Part shown: one piece after another, positions 1 to 11,903 of the stretch | How the letters are laid out: every line of letters begins with the position of its first letter | Numbering within the stretch: position 1 is the first letter of the stretch | NCBI RefSeq assembly: GCF_022201045.2 | Contig: NC_068561.1 | Location: forward strand, 23,194,501 to 23,258,500 | Source: Citrus sinensis | Taxonomy: Eukaryota > Streptophyta > Magnoliopsida > Sapindales > Rutaceae | Length of the DNA stretch: 64,000 nt | Direction of reading: 5' to 3' | Made by a program: the position numbers and the translations under genes | The notes under the pieces: generated by a model | Databases searched by the model: none | Told to the model about the DNA's origin: nothing | The model's input: only the letters and a program-made list of their open reading frames with translations

Positions 1-1041
1 AAGAATTTGTGTGGGTTAAGGTGGTGTATTTAACCAATTAACCTCTGACCAATAATTAAACAATGTCACTTTTTATTTTGTGCGTCCCACAATAATAAAT
101 TAGAGGGTCTTGGACTCACCAGACAACAAACATCATCGAAGAGTCAAAATTGGCGAGACCCATTTACTTTGCCATGGTCCATTGAGCAAACCTTAACTGG
201 TCCGGCTACCACTGGTGTAGCTTGAAGCGGTACGCAAATCACAGAGTACATTTTCGAAGTTGATAATGCAAATCCGATCGTCCGATGAATTTGATGGGAA
301 CACGAAATCATTATCGCGTTGAATGTCAGACAAATCTTAAAATGACGGCTCAAATACTTGCATCAAAGTAAAACTTCCTGTGAATGACAAATGTTCAAAA
401 TATTCAAATCTTCTTGATGATGTTCCTTTATTTATTTTGCAGCCACCATGCACGGGTCAAGTAAAACCGTAAAGGCTGATCATGACATCTTTGATTCAGT
501 CGTATATTTTTACTATTTACGAAGAAATTATTGACATTGTCAAATGGCTGCATGATTAGGGGAATTGAACCCAAGCTTCGGATATAGATTCTTCCTCCAA
601 CTCAAAAACATTTCTTGGTTGTCTCCAAATATAATACATATATCATGAAACTTTTACCACGTGAAGGATAATGATATCTGGGCTTCTAGACCAATTTTTA
701 TGATAATAAAGGATAAGATGGTTTGAATCCATCATCCGCTTGCGTTTGATATTTTCATCTGAATTTTAATTGGAATCATGGGAAAAAGGTGAAATTTTAA
801 AATTCAAAGGTTACATTTTGGATACAAGTCTCCAAGGGAAGCCAAATCACCGATTTTATCTCACGAGTATCCGGATTAAAATTATAACCACTTTGACTTA
901 TCTTCAAGCCCCCCCTGGATTATGGCTACGTCAACTCACATTTTCCCCGTGGAAGTAATGCTACCACTTACGTACGTATCTCTTCAACAATTTAAACATA
1001 GTTCTGCATAATCTTGCATCCATGGATAATTAACTATAACA
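1..1041. other. Intergenic, upstream of NIP gene
   Basis: No gene supported. Short open frames on both strands have no recognisable domain. A minus-strand frame near 144-353 has fairly balanced codons but no family I know. The last few hundred bases should hold the promoter and leader of the aquaporin gene; I see no clear TATA box. Confidence 0.5.
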
Positions 1042-2422
1042 ATGGCTGCTACAAAGATCGATGGCATTGAAGAAGAAACAAACCAGCTTGCAAAAATGGA
1101 AGAAGGCAGACTTACAGAAACCAATGGGCATGCTCCATCTTGCCTGTCACATTCATTTGTTACCATCATTCAAAAGGCCAGTTAATGCCCAAAATACTCA
1201 CATTCGCTTGTTACTTCATAGTTTATTTATTGGCACAACCGGTTCGGGTTTTTATATAATGTTTTTCCCGTTATTAAATTATTCGTTATCTTTTTGATCG
1301 ATCAGATGATCGCAGAGTTAATTGGGACGTACTTTATTATATTTGCCGGTTGCGGGGCTGTTGCCGTGGATAAAATTTACGGAAAGGTGACATTTCCAGG
1401 CGTCTGTGTGACGTGGGGTTTGATTGTTATGGTCATGATTTATTCACTAGCCCACATTTCCGGGGCACACTTTAATCCTGCTGTTACCATCGCTCTTGCC
1501 ATTTTTCGACAGTTTAAACGGCGGCAGGTGAGTGCTGTGTTAATTAATTCATTCAAGGCAAATGTTGTTGTAAAGCAATTGACATGCGATTGAAATTGAA
1601 AATGTTTTGTAGGTTCCATTGTACATTGTGGCTCAGGTGGTGGGATCGCTCTTAGCGAGCGGTACTTTGAGTTTAATGCTTGATGTAACACCACAGGCTT
1701 ATTTTGGAACCGTGCCTGTTGGATCCAATGCCCAGTCTTTTGTTGCCGAAATCATCATCTCCTTCCTCTTGATGTTTGTCATCTCCGGCGCCGTCACCGA
1801 TGACAGAGCTGTGAGTACACATCATTATTCTCATATCTAGCTTTTTAAAGATTTTACATGTTTGAGTATTAATTAATTTTAGATGGCAATGTTTGATTGC
1901 AGATTGGACAATTCGGAGGAGTTGCTGTCGGAATGACCATAATGTTGAATGTCTTCGTAGCCGGGTAATTTATCACACACAAATTATATATGCTTATTGA
2001 ATCCTGTTGTATAACATCAATTAATTTAAAAAAATACTAAATGTGGTTTAGTTAGAATCAATAAAGATGTAGATCAGTGTAGCTAATTGAAATTTGTCGT
2101 ATTTTAGGTTGGTTTTCGAATTATATGATTTTTAATTCTGACACTGTTAAGTTTTCAGTTTCTTCATTATAGCGTAGATTCTGCAAAACTAGCATACGCT
2201 ATAGTAATATGATGAAATTTTGTGAATTACAGGCCAATTTCAGGAGCTTCGATGAATCCTGCAAGGAGCATTGGCCCAGCAATTGTGAAGCATAAATTTA
2301 GAGGAATATGGTTGTATATAATAGGGCCGGTTATTGGAACGGTGACAGGAGGATTTGCTTATAACTTAATTAAGATTCACCGACAAGCCAACCAACTGCA
2401 CATCAATTCCTCTGTAGTTTAA
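1042..2422 (+). CDS. NOD26-like intrinsic protein (NIP subgroup I aquaporin), 5 exons
   Basis: This is a membrane channel of the major intrinsic protein family; subgroup I NIPs pass water, glycerol and small uncharged solutes such as lactic acid or arsenite. Exons: 1042-1176, 1306-1527, 1613-1810, 1903-1964, 2233-2422, giving about 268 residues, normal for NIPs. Both half-helix signatures are present: SGAHFNPAVT in exon 2 and SGASMNPARS in exon 5. The selectivity-filter residues read W (VTWGLI), V (GVAVGM), A and R, the subgroup I set. Introns 2-4 are GT-AG in family positions. Intron 1 fits the family only with a GC donor after the codons for IIQK, so that QK joins MIAELIGTYF. The start ATG is the first in frame and gives the usual hydrophilic acidic N-terminus. 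NIP4 or NIP1 is the closest named class; the exact orthologue is not certain. Confidence 0.93.
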
Positions 2423-3780
2423 TGCGCTGTTTATGTTCATATTTTAAATTCCTATTTAGTATTAAGAAATATTCATTGAGAAGCTTGAAATCATCTCTGC
2501 TTTCAACTAACCCATATTAGCTTGAAATCATTATTTACATTTTAAATAGAAGTTTTATGTTCCATCATTGTCATTGAATTTATACAAAATTTATTGTCAC
2601 TGCTAAATCAATGCATCTAATAAGTGATAAATGCTATCTTCTCCTGGTTTGCCCCGTACAATCGGATTTGGTTGTACCCACCAAGTGTATTCGTGAAATT
2701 GAGTATTCTGGTGGTGGCATCCGCTAGCCATTTTATCCGAGAAAACGGTACACATCCAGGATTCTGATATTTTGAGAAGTTTATCGTTTCACATATATTT
2801 TGTGCAATTGTGTTTTAGTGTTCCCTTGAGACTTAAAACGACGATAAAAGAATGTGTTTATGTTCAACCGAAACTTGTATGAATCTCAAGTGCATTATTT
2901 ACGATACAGTTTCTTACCATATATAAATGCCCTACATACAATGTATACCAAATTTTCAAGATTCACAAAAACATCATTTCATATGAAAGGTGATTATGAA
3001 GTTGGTGAAAGATGTACAAGCTATCTGATAAACATTTTTATTGCATGTAATTGTAATGGTAGTTGCAAAATGAATAATAAATCATCTGCAAAGGAAAAAA
3101 AAATCAAATTTGATTATTTTACATTTTGCAAGAAGGGAAAAAAAAAGGGATGGAAGAGCCAAACATACCATTACCTCCAGCTCCAGGTTTTACAACAGAA
3201 TATGCGAGTCACAAGCGTAAGTTGACTGGAAAGCACTCGAGAATTGAATCACAGAATCAAATCCCCTTGCCGATATTAACCGTCTAGCTGTCTAAAACAT
3301 TTTGCCGATCGACATTAAACATTGCATCTCTTAAACACATCTCCTATTTAGTATTATAATTAACTAGTCTCAATGATCATTTTCCTAGGTGATTATGATA
3401 TTATGAAAAGTTTGTCCAAGTGCTTGTAGCAGTCAAAAAACCTTATAAGAGCAATACATTGCAGGAAACATACATCAATTATCAACATACTGAAACTGTC
3501 GGTTAATGTTTAAATAATCATCTCTAAAGTTCGACAAAAGCCAAAAATGGAAGATTGTAAAGGGCAACTACCATTTCATATTCAGGGATCCAGAAGCCAT
3601 TAGGCCAGTCTAGGATTCAATTCAGATGAGTTAACTACTCTGTTTTGAAAATGCAATGGAGGTCAACTCTTCCAGTCTTGATAGAACTCCAGGTCAGAAC
3701 TTCTGTGGGACCCAATCAACCTGGCGAGCGAAAGAATAGAGAAAACATTCTTATTATTACCATATCATCAAAATATGTAC
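2423..3780. other. Spacer between convergent genes
   Basis: Holds the 3' UTRs of the NIP gene (from the left) and the RRM gene (from the right). A 123-codon open frame at 2854-3225 has no recognisable domain and looks like chance. No repeat structure seen. Confidence 0.5.
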
Positions 3781-5775
3781 CTAGTCTTCATCAAACTTTA
3801 TCTTCTTTGGAGCAGGCATGACATAACCCACCTGCAAAACAGCCTAAATCATGAGTCAATAGAACATGCTTAAACTCCTGGCAGTCGAGTTGTTATTGTG
3901 TCACTGGATTGCTTCTCTTCTACAGCAGACAACGGTTAAAATAGTAAAAGTACAGCCATGTATCGATATAGGGTAAAATGAGTATGGTTTTTATCCATGT
4001 GTGTCTATTTAATGACAATTTTGAAAAACTAACAGAACAACAACAAACTGAACCAATCAACCAGCCTGACTTGTTGACCAACCTAAATCGCGTAATGCAG
4101 TTTGGCCTACGTGTCAACTAGATGAATAAATCTCAGAATTCTGAAGACTTCAAATTCTAATACTTATGCAAGAAACATAGGAATTTGTCTGAAACCAGCT
4201 TTTCCCGCCAGAAATTAATTAATTAATTAAGAAAAGGGGAAAAAAATGATCCTCACAATTTCAGGGCATTCATACTCAATACTGGCTGCCTCTATCCTCT
4301 TTCACCGCTTCTGATCATGGTTCAAGATATTCTCCATCAACTTCTTGCATTCTTCCAAAGTTCTTACCTGGAAAATCATAGTGGAGAAGTGAAAATTCTT
4401 GAAAAAGGAAGGTTTTCCTATAGCTACCATTTACAGACGTCAAAATAACAAGATGGTGAAAAATATGTCCGTCAACCATAATAGATTACCTTGTTTTGCC
4501 GCTTACATTCCACTTGAACCCAATCGAGTGGCTTGTATCCGTGATTAAAACCTCTCCATCTACAAATCAAGGGGGAACAGATTATTGACCGTAAAATGAC
4601 AACAAGCTTGGGTATTTCCTTTTTCATACTCTAATGAATTTTCAAGTACGAGTTAACATAGAATTAATGATCATAAATTCATACGCCTTAATGCTTGTAG
4701 TAAGAGATTATTGACAGCTTACAGCTTTGGATGAACATGTTCTGGAGGAATAAGATGCACTTGCAAAATATGCTCAAACAGCAAATAACCATGCATGGCA
4801 TCAGCTACAACTTCTGCCACCTGCACTCAGCAAGAGATGTGTTACTAAAAAAAAGACCAAAGAAATATTACAAGCGAGCATAAAAATAAAATCATGCAGA
4901 AATGAGTATAACGTCAGGATCACTAAATTCGATGAACCCGAAATGCTTTGATTTTCCAGTCTGTAGAACATCATATCAACAAGTGTGTTAAACCCAAACT
5001 ATAAGTCTAAGGCCTTATTTGAGATTGAGGTGCTGTAACTTTTAAGCTACTTGTGAAAAAAAAATTATAACTATGAAACAAAAATTAATAATATATAATA
5101 AATATAAGTTTTAAATAATCATTTTGATAAAATTATTAAAAATATAATTGATTTTTCATCAATCACCATACAAATGAAAAATCATATGAACATACTTTCT
5201 AAAATACAGCAGCTAGTGTTTAACAAACACTTTAGTGTTGTGCACCTTAAGGGAACAAATATTATCAAAGATAGAGTTTAATGTCATAGGATGAGTATTA
5301 TTTGGGTAGCCCGTTACATTAAGGACCGTCACCTTTTTATTCCGAGCAATTCTTAGTCTCCTGATGGTACCAAATTGGCTAAAGAAAGCTGCAAGAGAAA
5401 CCAATCAGCAATGCCAATAACTAAAACACATTCAACACCGTTTTGGAAAATGTTTAATATCAATATACCATGCATTTCCTTCTCATAAAACCAACGTGGA
5501 ATCCGACCAATGTACAATACTGCAGCTTTATTTACTAACGGCTTTTCCTCAGGGAGTTTTCGCCGTGGCCCACCTTCCAGCGGCTTCAATGGAGCATATG
5601 CAATAAATTAGACCAAGGTAGTAATAATAATAATTAAAAATATGAAATTCATAGGACATGATAACAAGTAGCTTACCAAGAAATCTGCTGTGTCTTTTCT
5701 GTCACTGGAAACTGGTAACTGTGAAGAAACTTCCTTCAAATTCTTCTTCAATGCTTTCTTTTGCTTGGCCCCCAT
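3781..5775 (-). CDS. NIFK/Nop15-like nucleolar RRM protein with premature TGA
   Basis: The family binds pre-rRNA in the nucleolus during 60S subunit assembly (yeast Nop15, animal NIFK). Exons on the minus strand: 5677-5775, 5469-5583, 5333-5388, 4913-4960, 4723-4820, 4490-4559, 4257-4367, 3781-3831; every boundary is GT-AG and in phase. Exon 1 gives a Lys-rich start (MGAKQKKALKKNLKEV). The RRM has RNP2 as VLYIGRIP in exon 2 and RNP1 as KHFGFIEF in exon 4, followed by the family block QVHLIPPEHVHP and WRGFNHGYKPLDW. Exon 7 reads ...NHDQKR, then TGA at 4302-4304, then carries on in the same frame with family-like residues (KRIEAASIEYECPEI) into exon 8 (PAPKKIKFDED). The full frame would be 215 codons; as written the protein is 183 residues and loses a basic C-terminal tail but keeps the RRM. 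It may be a real allele, a recent loss or a sequence error. Confidence 0.88.
5012..5235. mobile_element. MITE-like insertion in intron 3 of the NIFK-like gene
   Basis: An AT-rich block of about 220 bp between exons 3 and 4 begins GGCCTTATTTGAGATTGAGG and ends with a partly complementary stretch (TACAGCAGCTAGTGTTTAAC). The termini resemble short plant MITEs that start GGGCTTGTTTGG. The inverted repeats are imperfect and I cannot fix a target duplication, so class (Harbinger or hAT) is open. Confidence 0.4.
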
Positions 5776-7186
5776 ATCACTGCCCGAAAAAACAAGAGGA
5801 ATTTAAGTGCTGTTCCAAAGGTTCAAATATCTTTAGCAAATTTTTTTCCTCCCCGAAAAATCAAAACTTTGTTCGTATAAACTAGAATGTAGAAACCTTA
5901 ACACGTGTATAATTGCAAAGAGGAGGAATTTTTAAATTAAAAGGGTTTATTGATTAAACCCTTTTGCGGGTTTAAAAATTGGGCTGGACTAGATTTGAAT
6001 TAAAATCCGAATTTGAAGGCCCACAATAAAAGCCTATTTCAGTTGAGCAGGCCTTGAGTGTACGCATAGTGTCAGATGGCAATTGTGTTATTTAACAGAA
6101 ACAGATACAGTGCATCTCTCAAGTGAAGTCATCCGTGGGGGAACAAGATCCTCTCCTAATCTGAGCATTATTGAGTTTTTAATAATCTTTTGTTATATGT
6201 CTTTTAGTAGTAGTGTATGATTAAGATTTAATTTTATTTATTTTTTTATTTATTAACAACCAATCAGTAATTGAATTATTTACTCAGAATATGATTAGAT
6301 CAGGAGAGAATTCTGATCAATCTGTGCGACCTTTTTAGTTTTTGGACATCTAAATGATGCGCGTACTCTCATGCCGGAGACAGACACATGCGTGTCTCGC
6401 AGCCATTTGAACATGGCCGTTACGAAATTCCAAAATCCAGGTCAGATGTTCAGTTCACATTGCAACTTGCAAATTCCAATTCCCGTCTCCCAAGTAGAGT
6501 TCCAACACAAGTTTGCATTTGTATTTGTGTAAAATTTAAACTGATTTAAATATGCCATATTTAGTAATTGTATTAAAAAATTAAAACTTTAACCTAACAT
6601 AAATAATAAAAAAGAAACGGATGACTCGACATATAATTCATTTAATATCTATTTAACATGGTTTACCTTAAATTTTTACATATTTTTTAATTAATATTAT
6701 TTTATATTTAAATAATGTTATGTACTAATATTATAAAATACATATACTTAATAGGAAATTACACATTTACCATTGAAGTATTAAATTTATCTAGAATTTT
6801 ACAAAATAAAGCATTATAAATGTTCATCCACACAAATAATCATGTTATTAATTAGGTAAATAACTCAAGAACTTCAACTCTAACCCAACAGATACAAAAA
6901 TACATATTAACCGAACTTTTTAATAATCGTGTCAAATTTTAATAATCCAAATTCATTTATTTGTATATAGTTTATGTCAGATAAACATGCCATGCCATGT
7001 TTTATTATATCTAGACCCAACAGCCATTTTTTTATATTAAGAACAAATCAATTAAATAAATAACTCATTAGTCAAATAAATTCTAATTTATATCAAACTT
7101 ATTCCTTTTTTTTTCCTTTTTTAAGCTCAAGAGAAAAAAAAAATTTCAGAAGAAAATAGCTTTGTTTTGTTTTATCAAATAGGTAT
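5776..7186. other. AT-rich intergenic, promoter side of the NIFK-like gene
   Basis: The part nearest 5776 must hold the 5' leader and promoter of the minus-strand RRM gene. The rest is AT-rich with no convincing reading frame. A weak inverted pair (about 6149-6165 and 6298-6315, AAGATCCTCTCC against GGAGAGAATTCT) may be a decayed small MITE. Confidence 0.45.
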
Positions 7187-7916
7187 TGTTGATGTTGAAA
7201 TCTGTTCGTCCTCTGCCCGACCAGATCTTTACACCAACGTTTGTGTTATCAACAATGAGGATCTCAATTTCTCCTTGCTTCAACGATCGCTCTAGTTGCT
7301 GAAGTTAGACTTCTCATTCTTTTTCTCACTAAGCCTGCGTTCACAAAAATGGATCAGAGATGTCGGTGGTTTTGTTGGCGTAAACCCTCTGATGCCTAAG
7401 TTAGCACAAGGTGTTTACGGAAAAACGGTGCAATTAAGGTTCAAATAATTGCTTAGAATTGGCTCACTATTGGTACTGAAAAGGGTCTGGATACAATTTG
7501 GCAGAGTTTTCCCTTCTCTCAGTTTTTTTGTCCCCCTTTCTTCATTGATTTCTTTCTATTTTATAGCCGCTGTCTCACATTTTCGTTTACCCTTCATCCT
7601 TCTTTTTTCGAGTAGTGGCAGCCCTTCATGAGACTTTAACTGCTACATTGTGGGCAATCGTGGGATCTCGCGTCTCCCTCGACGGTTCTGGAAAATGCGC
7701 AACTATCGTGATTCTGTGAAATCGTGTTTTCGTTCTTTGGGGGATGGGTATTGGCTCGGTATATGCTTTTGGTCGGTGTACTTCTGTGGCTTGTACTCAT
7801 CTCTGGTTGGCTCATATTTGTAGAAGACTCATTTCCAGTGTTCTGCTCGTATCGTTCGGCTGAGGTGATCCACCCCGGGGTGGGGACATGGCATGACCGA
7901 GCTGGTGCTCCTAACA
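7187..7916 (-). repeat. 3' LTR of the Tat element
   Basis: On the minus strand it runs from TGTTAGGAGC (7916) to ATCAACA (7187), about 730 bp with TGTT...AACA ends. A polypurine tract (AAACTGGGGGACTGG) lies just upstream at about 7917-7931. A TATA-like GGCTATAAAATAG sits near 7560-7570. The end borders GGTAT, the left half of the target duplication. Confidence 0.7.
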
Positions 7917-8525
7917 CCAGTCCCCCAGTTTCTGGTCTTGCGAGTGAAACAAGTTGAGAGTAGAAATTGATAATAGAATATTACCGGCCCGGGGAACTTC
8001 TTATTTGGTCTTCTTTTTACTGGGATGGGCCTGATGTTCCATTTTTCCTCTGGGGGGACTCTGACCTGAGCATGGGCCATCATGAGCATGTCCATTGCAT
8101 ATCTGGGCTCACATCTAAAATGGCCTCTTATAACGGTTAGTGACGTGGCATCTCCAGACTCTTCGTATTTGAAATTTGAAACGACGGGCTATCTATTCCT
8201 CGATATCCGGTGAGTGAGCTGGCACCCCCTCACTTAAATGCTAATATTTCCCCCTTTTTGCTTCAAATCCCTAGATTGAAATCGTCATCGTTTTGTTATT
8301 CGTCTCTCCGCCGTTAATCAACCCCCTATTCAAACTTTGCTCACATTTCCTGCGTCCGGAGTATCCACTTGCTGGGTGTTCTCTCTGTCACGGCAGCGCT
8401 CTCAGTGCCAGTTTATTCTAGGTATAACTTTTAACTTCTTCTCTGGTTGTTGTTGGTTGGGTTCTGTGTTGTCCCTTTTGTATCCGTATACTCGAGTTTG
8501 CTTTGTTTTCTTTTGGGATTTTGAT

Positions 8526-10578
8526 ATGTCAAATCGGAAAAGAAAGTTAATTGCCGATGAGAGTGACGAAGAAACAAGGGATTCAGACCTTAACTTGTCC
8601 ATACCCACTGATTTTTTACGTCCCTCCGGTAGTGTAGGTCCTTCTTATGGTAGGGATACCCTTGAGTACCCACGTCCCCTGACCATTTCACCTTCCCCTG
8701 AATTAGAACTTGTAGGAAGTAAAGGGGGACCTGCGTCTGGCTCGGGTGAGAACCACAGTTCTGGTGGGGTTGGGGTCCCTAGAGAAGTGGGTGATGGTGA
8801 GGGGAGTAGTTCCGAGCCGAGCGGACCTGCTAAGAAAAGGAATCTTGGCCATAGGGTGGAGGAGGATTCTTACCCTATTGATTTCATACATTGTGCCACC
8901 ACCCCCACTGATCTATTTAAGCTTAGGAACCTATACAACATTCCCAATGAGGTTCTCCTTGTAGTTCCTGAAAAATGTGATGTTCTTAGTCGGCCGCCGA
9001 AAGGGTATGTGACGATGCACTTGGAGAGTTTCAGACTAGGAGCTCGGCTGCCCCTTCAACATTATTTTGCCAAGATACTGGGCGGTATGCACCTGGCCCC
9101 AGGTCAGCTACACCCAAATGGGTGGAGGGTTCTCTCGGTAATGTTTGTGTTGTGGGAGAGGTGTGGGTTAGAGGAGCCTTCCCTTGTTGAAGTGAAGCAT
9201 CTGTACCAGCTGCGGAGTAGCCCGAGGGAAGCGGGCTGGTACTACTTTATGTCCAGTTCTGCAAAGAGGAAACCGATCACTGGGTTTTCTTCTTCATGTA
9301 AAAATTGGAAGACCAAATTCTTCTTTGTTGGAGGAAACTGGTGTCCAGCAGTTCGGTCGCTTGGTGGGGATATTTACCTTCCAACACATTTTGTCACCCC
9401 AGGTCGTTCATTTTTGCCTATGTTCTTAATTAAATTGTCACTTATTGGGTTCTTTAATCTTTTTTGCTATTTTAGAGTTGTGGGGTTTGATCGAGGGGAT
9501 TGAAGACAGACCTTTGCTTCAGGTGGAAACTGCTCTGGTGAATGCGTCTACCTGCCAAGACCTCATGTCACCAACAAACCTGGTCGGTTTGGGTCTAGTG
9601 GACATAGCTGTTGGAATGGATAACAAGATCCTCAGCGCGATGAGCAGAAAGCGTGGTCGGGCTTTAAGCAGCTCCAGCAACCCTCCCCCTCCTCTAAAGA
9701 AAACCAGCGTTGGTCCTTCCAAGACTCTTGTTCCTGCTCTGCCTCCTCCTCCACCACGTAAGAGTGGTGGGGAGAAAACTTCCGATAAGAGTCCTGAGGT
9801 CAGCATCCAGTCTGGGGGTCGATCCTCTCCTCTCCCATCTCGGGATCAAGGTGACTACCTGAGCCCGTATTAGAAGGATTACAGAAAATCGGTGGGGCCC
9901 AAGATGGTGAAGGACATCGAGAGTATGGACCTCTCCGAGCTAGCTGGTTCTGTTCAAAGAGTCTCCTTCAGGCTGGCCACCTTGGTTTCGTGTTACAAGA
10001 ATGGATCCACGCGCCTTGAGAGGAGGATTCAAGCGGACAATCAGGAGTTGAAGAAAGCTGAATCTGCTGATAGCTCGAAGGAGAAGCTGGCTGAACTGAA
10101 CAAGCAGATCACGGATCTGGAGGAGAAAATTGCTGTTGCTGAGTCCACCACCTCCAAACTTGAGGGTGAGTTGGGTGACCTGAAGTCTGATCTTCAGGTT
10201 ACTCAAAGTGAGAGAAATACTTTGAGGACCGCCCTTGAGGGAGAAATCAAATCTCTGAGCGAGCAGCTGGCTGAGCAGAAAGGCAAATCCGCTGATGTGG
10301 ACGATCGGCTGGATGCCGAGTATGACTCTGGGGTTGCTTTCTCCTATAAGTGCATAATGTCTGTGCTTAAGAAAGAATATCCCGAGCTGGACATGAGCAA
10401 GTTGGAAGCTGGAGTGCAGCGGTATATGGCAGAGGTCGGCCAGGCAGATAAGGAGCAGGGTGAGCAGGATCAGGTGGAGGCTCCTTTAGATGGGGTGCAG
10501 GAGGGGGAAGTTAGGGGATGTGCTTTTGAAGTGAGTCAAGGGTCCGTGCCTCCTCCTCCCGGTATTGCCGATCTTTAG
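8526..10578 (+). other. Opposite-strand extra ORF region of the Tat element (gypsy-type transposon domain)
   Basis: The plus-strand open regions 8526-9503 and 9892-10578 read against the element's own direction. The first starts MSNRKRKLIADESDEE, has a low-complexity acidic N-terminus and then a domain like the 'putative plant gypsy-type transposon' family (PF04195), around PNEVLLVVPEKCDVLSRPP and HLAPGQLHPNGWRVLS. The second is a coiled coil rich in Glu, Lys and Leu. Retand and Grande elements are known to carry such an antisense gene between integrase and the 3' LTR; its role is unknown. A promoter-like stretch lies before it at about 8150-8330. It is part of a fossil element and not a host gene. 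Confidence 0.75.
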
Positions 10579-10725
10579 GTCTATTTTTGTATAGACTCTA
10601 GATTTTCATTTATTTTGTAAACATTTGAACATTTATAAATTTTTAAATGCTCTCTATTGGCTTTCTTGTCTTATTTTTGCTCATGGATTGTTTCTGCAAA
10701 TTAACTTGACAATTTATCTGATTTT

Positions 10726-11400
10726 GCCTGCTGGTTATTTAATGGACCGAGCAGGAATAGACATCCGCTTGCCTTAGTAAAATTTTCGCAAAATTACCTG
10801 CTGGTCGTTCGTTGATCGAGCAGGAGTAGGCACTAACTTGCCTTAGTAGAATTTTCGTAAAATTGGCTGTTGGTCTTTTGTTGACCGAGCAGAAGCAGGC
10901 ACTAACTTGCCTTAGTAGAATTTTCATAAAATTGGCTGCTGGTCTTTTGTTGACCGAGCAGAAGCAGGTACTAACTTGCCTTAGTAGAATTTTCGTAAAA
11001 TTACCTGCTGGTCTTTCGTTGACCGAGCAGAAACAGGCACTTGGTTGCCTTTGTAAAATTTCTTGCAATTGCCTGCTGGTCTTCGGTGACCGAGCAGGAG
11101 CAAACACTTATTTGCCTTAGTCGAATTTCATGGAATCGCCTGCTGGTCTTTTGTTGACCGAGCAGGAATAAACACTTACTTGCCTTAGTAAAATTTCTTG
11201 CAATTGCCTTCTGGTCTTCGGTGACCGAGCATGAGCAGACACTTATTTGCCTTAGTCGAATTTCGTGGAATCGTCTGCTGGTCTTTCGTTGACCGAGCAG
11301 GAACAGACACTTACTTGCCTTAGTAAAATTTCTTATAATTGCCTGCTGGTCTTCGGTGACCGAGCAGGAGTAGACACATATTTGCCTTAGTAAAAATTTA
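10726..11400. repeat. Tandem array of ten 67-70 bp units in the Tat 3' region
   Basis: Each unit begins near CCTGCTGGTC, continues with a near-complementary GACCGAGCAG that can form a short hairpin, and ends with CTTGCCTTAGTAxAATTT. Ten units are visible. The last six alternate between two versions (TCTTTCGTTGACC and TCTTCGGTGACC), making a dimer period of about 135 bp. The array lies between integrase and the antisense ORF, the place where Tat elements are known to carry variable tandem repeats. Confidence 0.85.
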
Positions 11401-11903
11401 ATAGGACTGTCAACAGAGGGATTTCATGTTGAATTCATCTTTATTGAAATTTGAATGCATTACAAAAATGCGAAATATATGCATGTGTAACACTTCATCA
11501 TGCATTTAATAGAAATAACTTGTCAAAATGAAGACTTAGTAGAGTACTTTGCTTACTGGAAATACTTCTTTAAGTGCTCGACGTTTCACGACTTCTTCAC
11601 GTCTCGTCTGTCTGGGTACGCTAGCTTGTAAGCTCCTGGTCCAGTCGCTCGAATCACCATGTACGGGCATTCCTATTTCGAGTCGAGCACGCCATGGTAA
11701 GGATCCCTAGTGTTTTAATTCACCTTCTGAAGCACCCAATCCCCTGCTCGGAACTACCTTACGCGTACTTTCTTGTTGTAATAACGCGTGACCCTCTGCT
11801 GACACTGGGCCACTTTCTACGAGGCCCCTTCCCTTTTCTCCTCCAATAGGTCTAGGCTCAAGCAGATCTGCTCATCATTTTGCTCCTCATTGAAATGTTA
11901 TGT

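Noticed and set aside
144-353. Minus-strand 69-codon frame with MYSVICVPLQATPVVAGPVKV
   Set aside because: No family recognised, no splice context or promoter; could be part of a neighbouring gene but cannot be supported.
2854-3225. 123-codon plus-strand frame
   Set aside because: AT-rich, no domain, lies in the 3' UTR spacer between convergent genes.
6149-6315. Weak inverted pair flanking AT-rich DNA, a possible small MITE
   Set aside because: Arms are short and imperfect and no target duplication is found.
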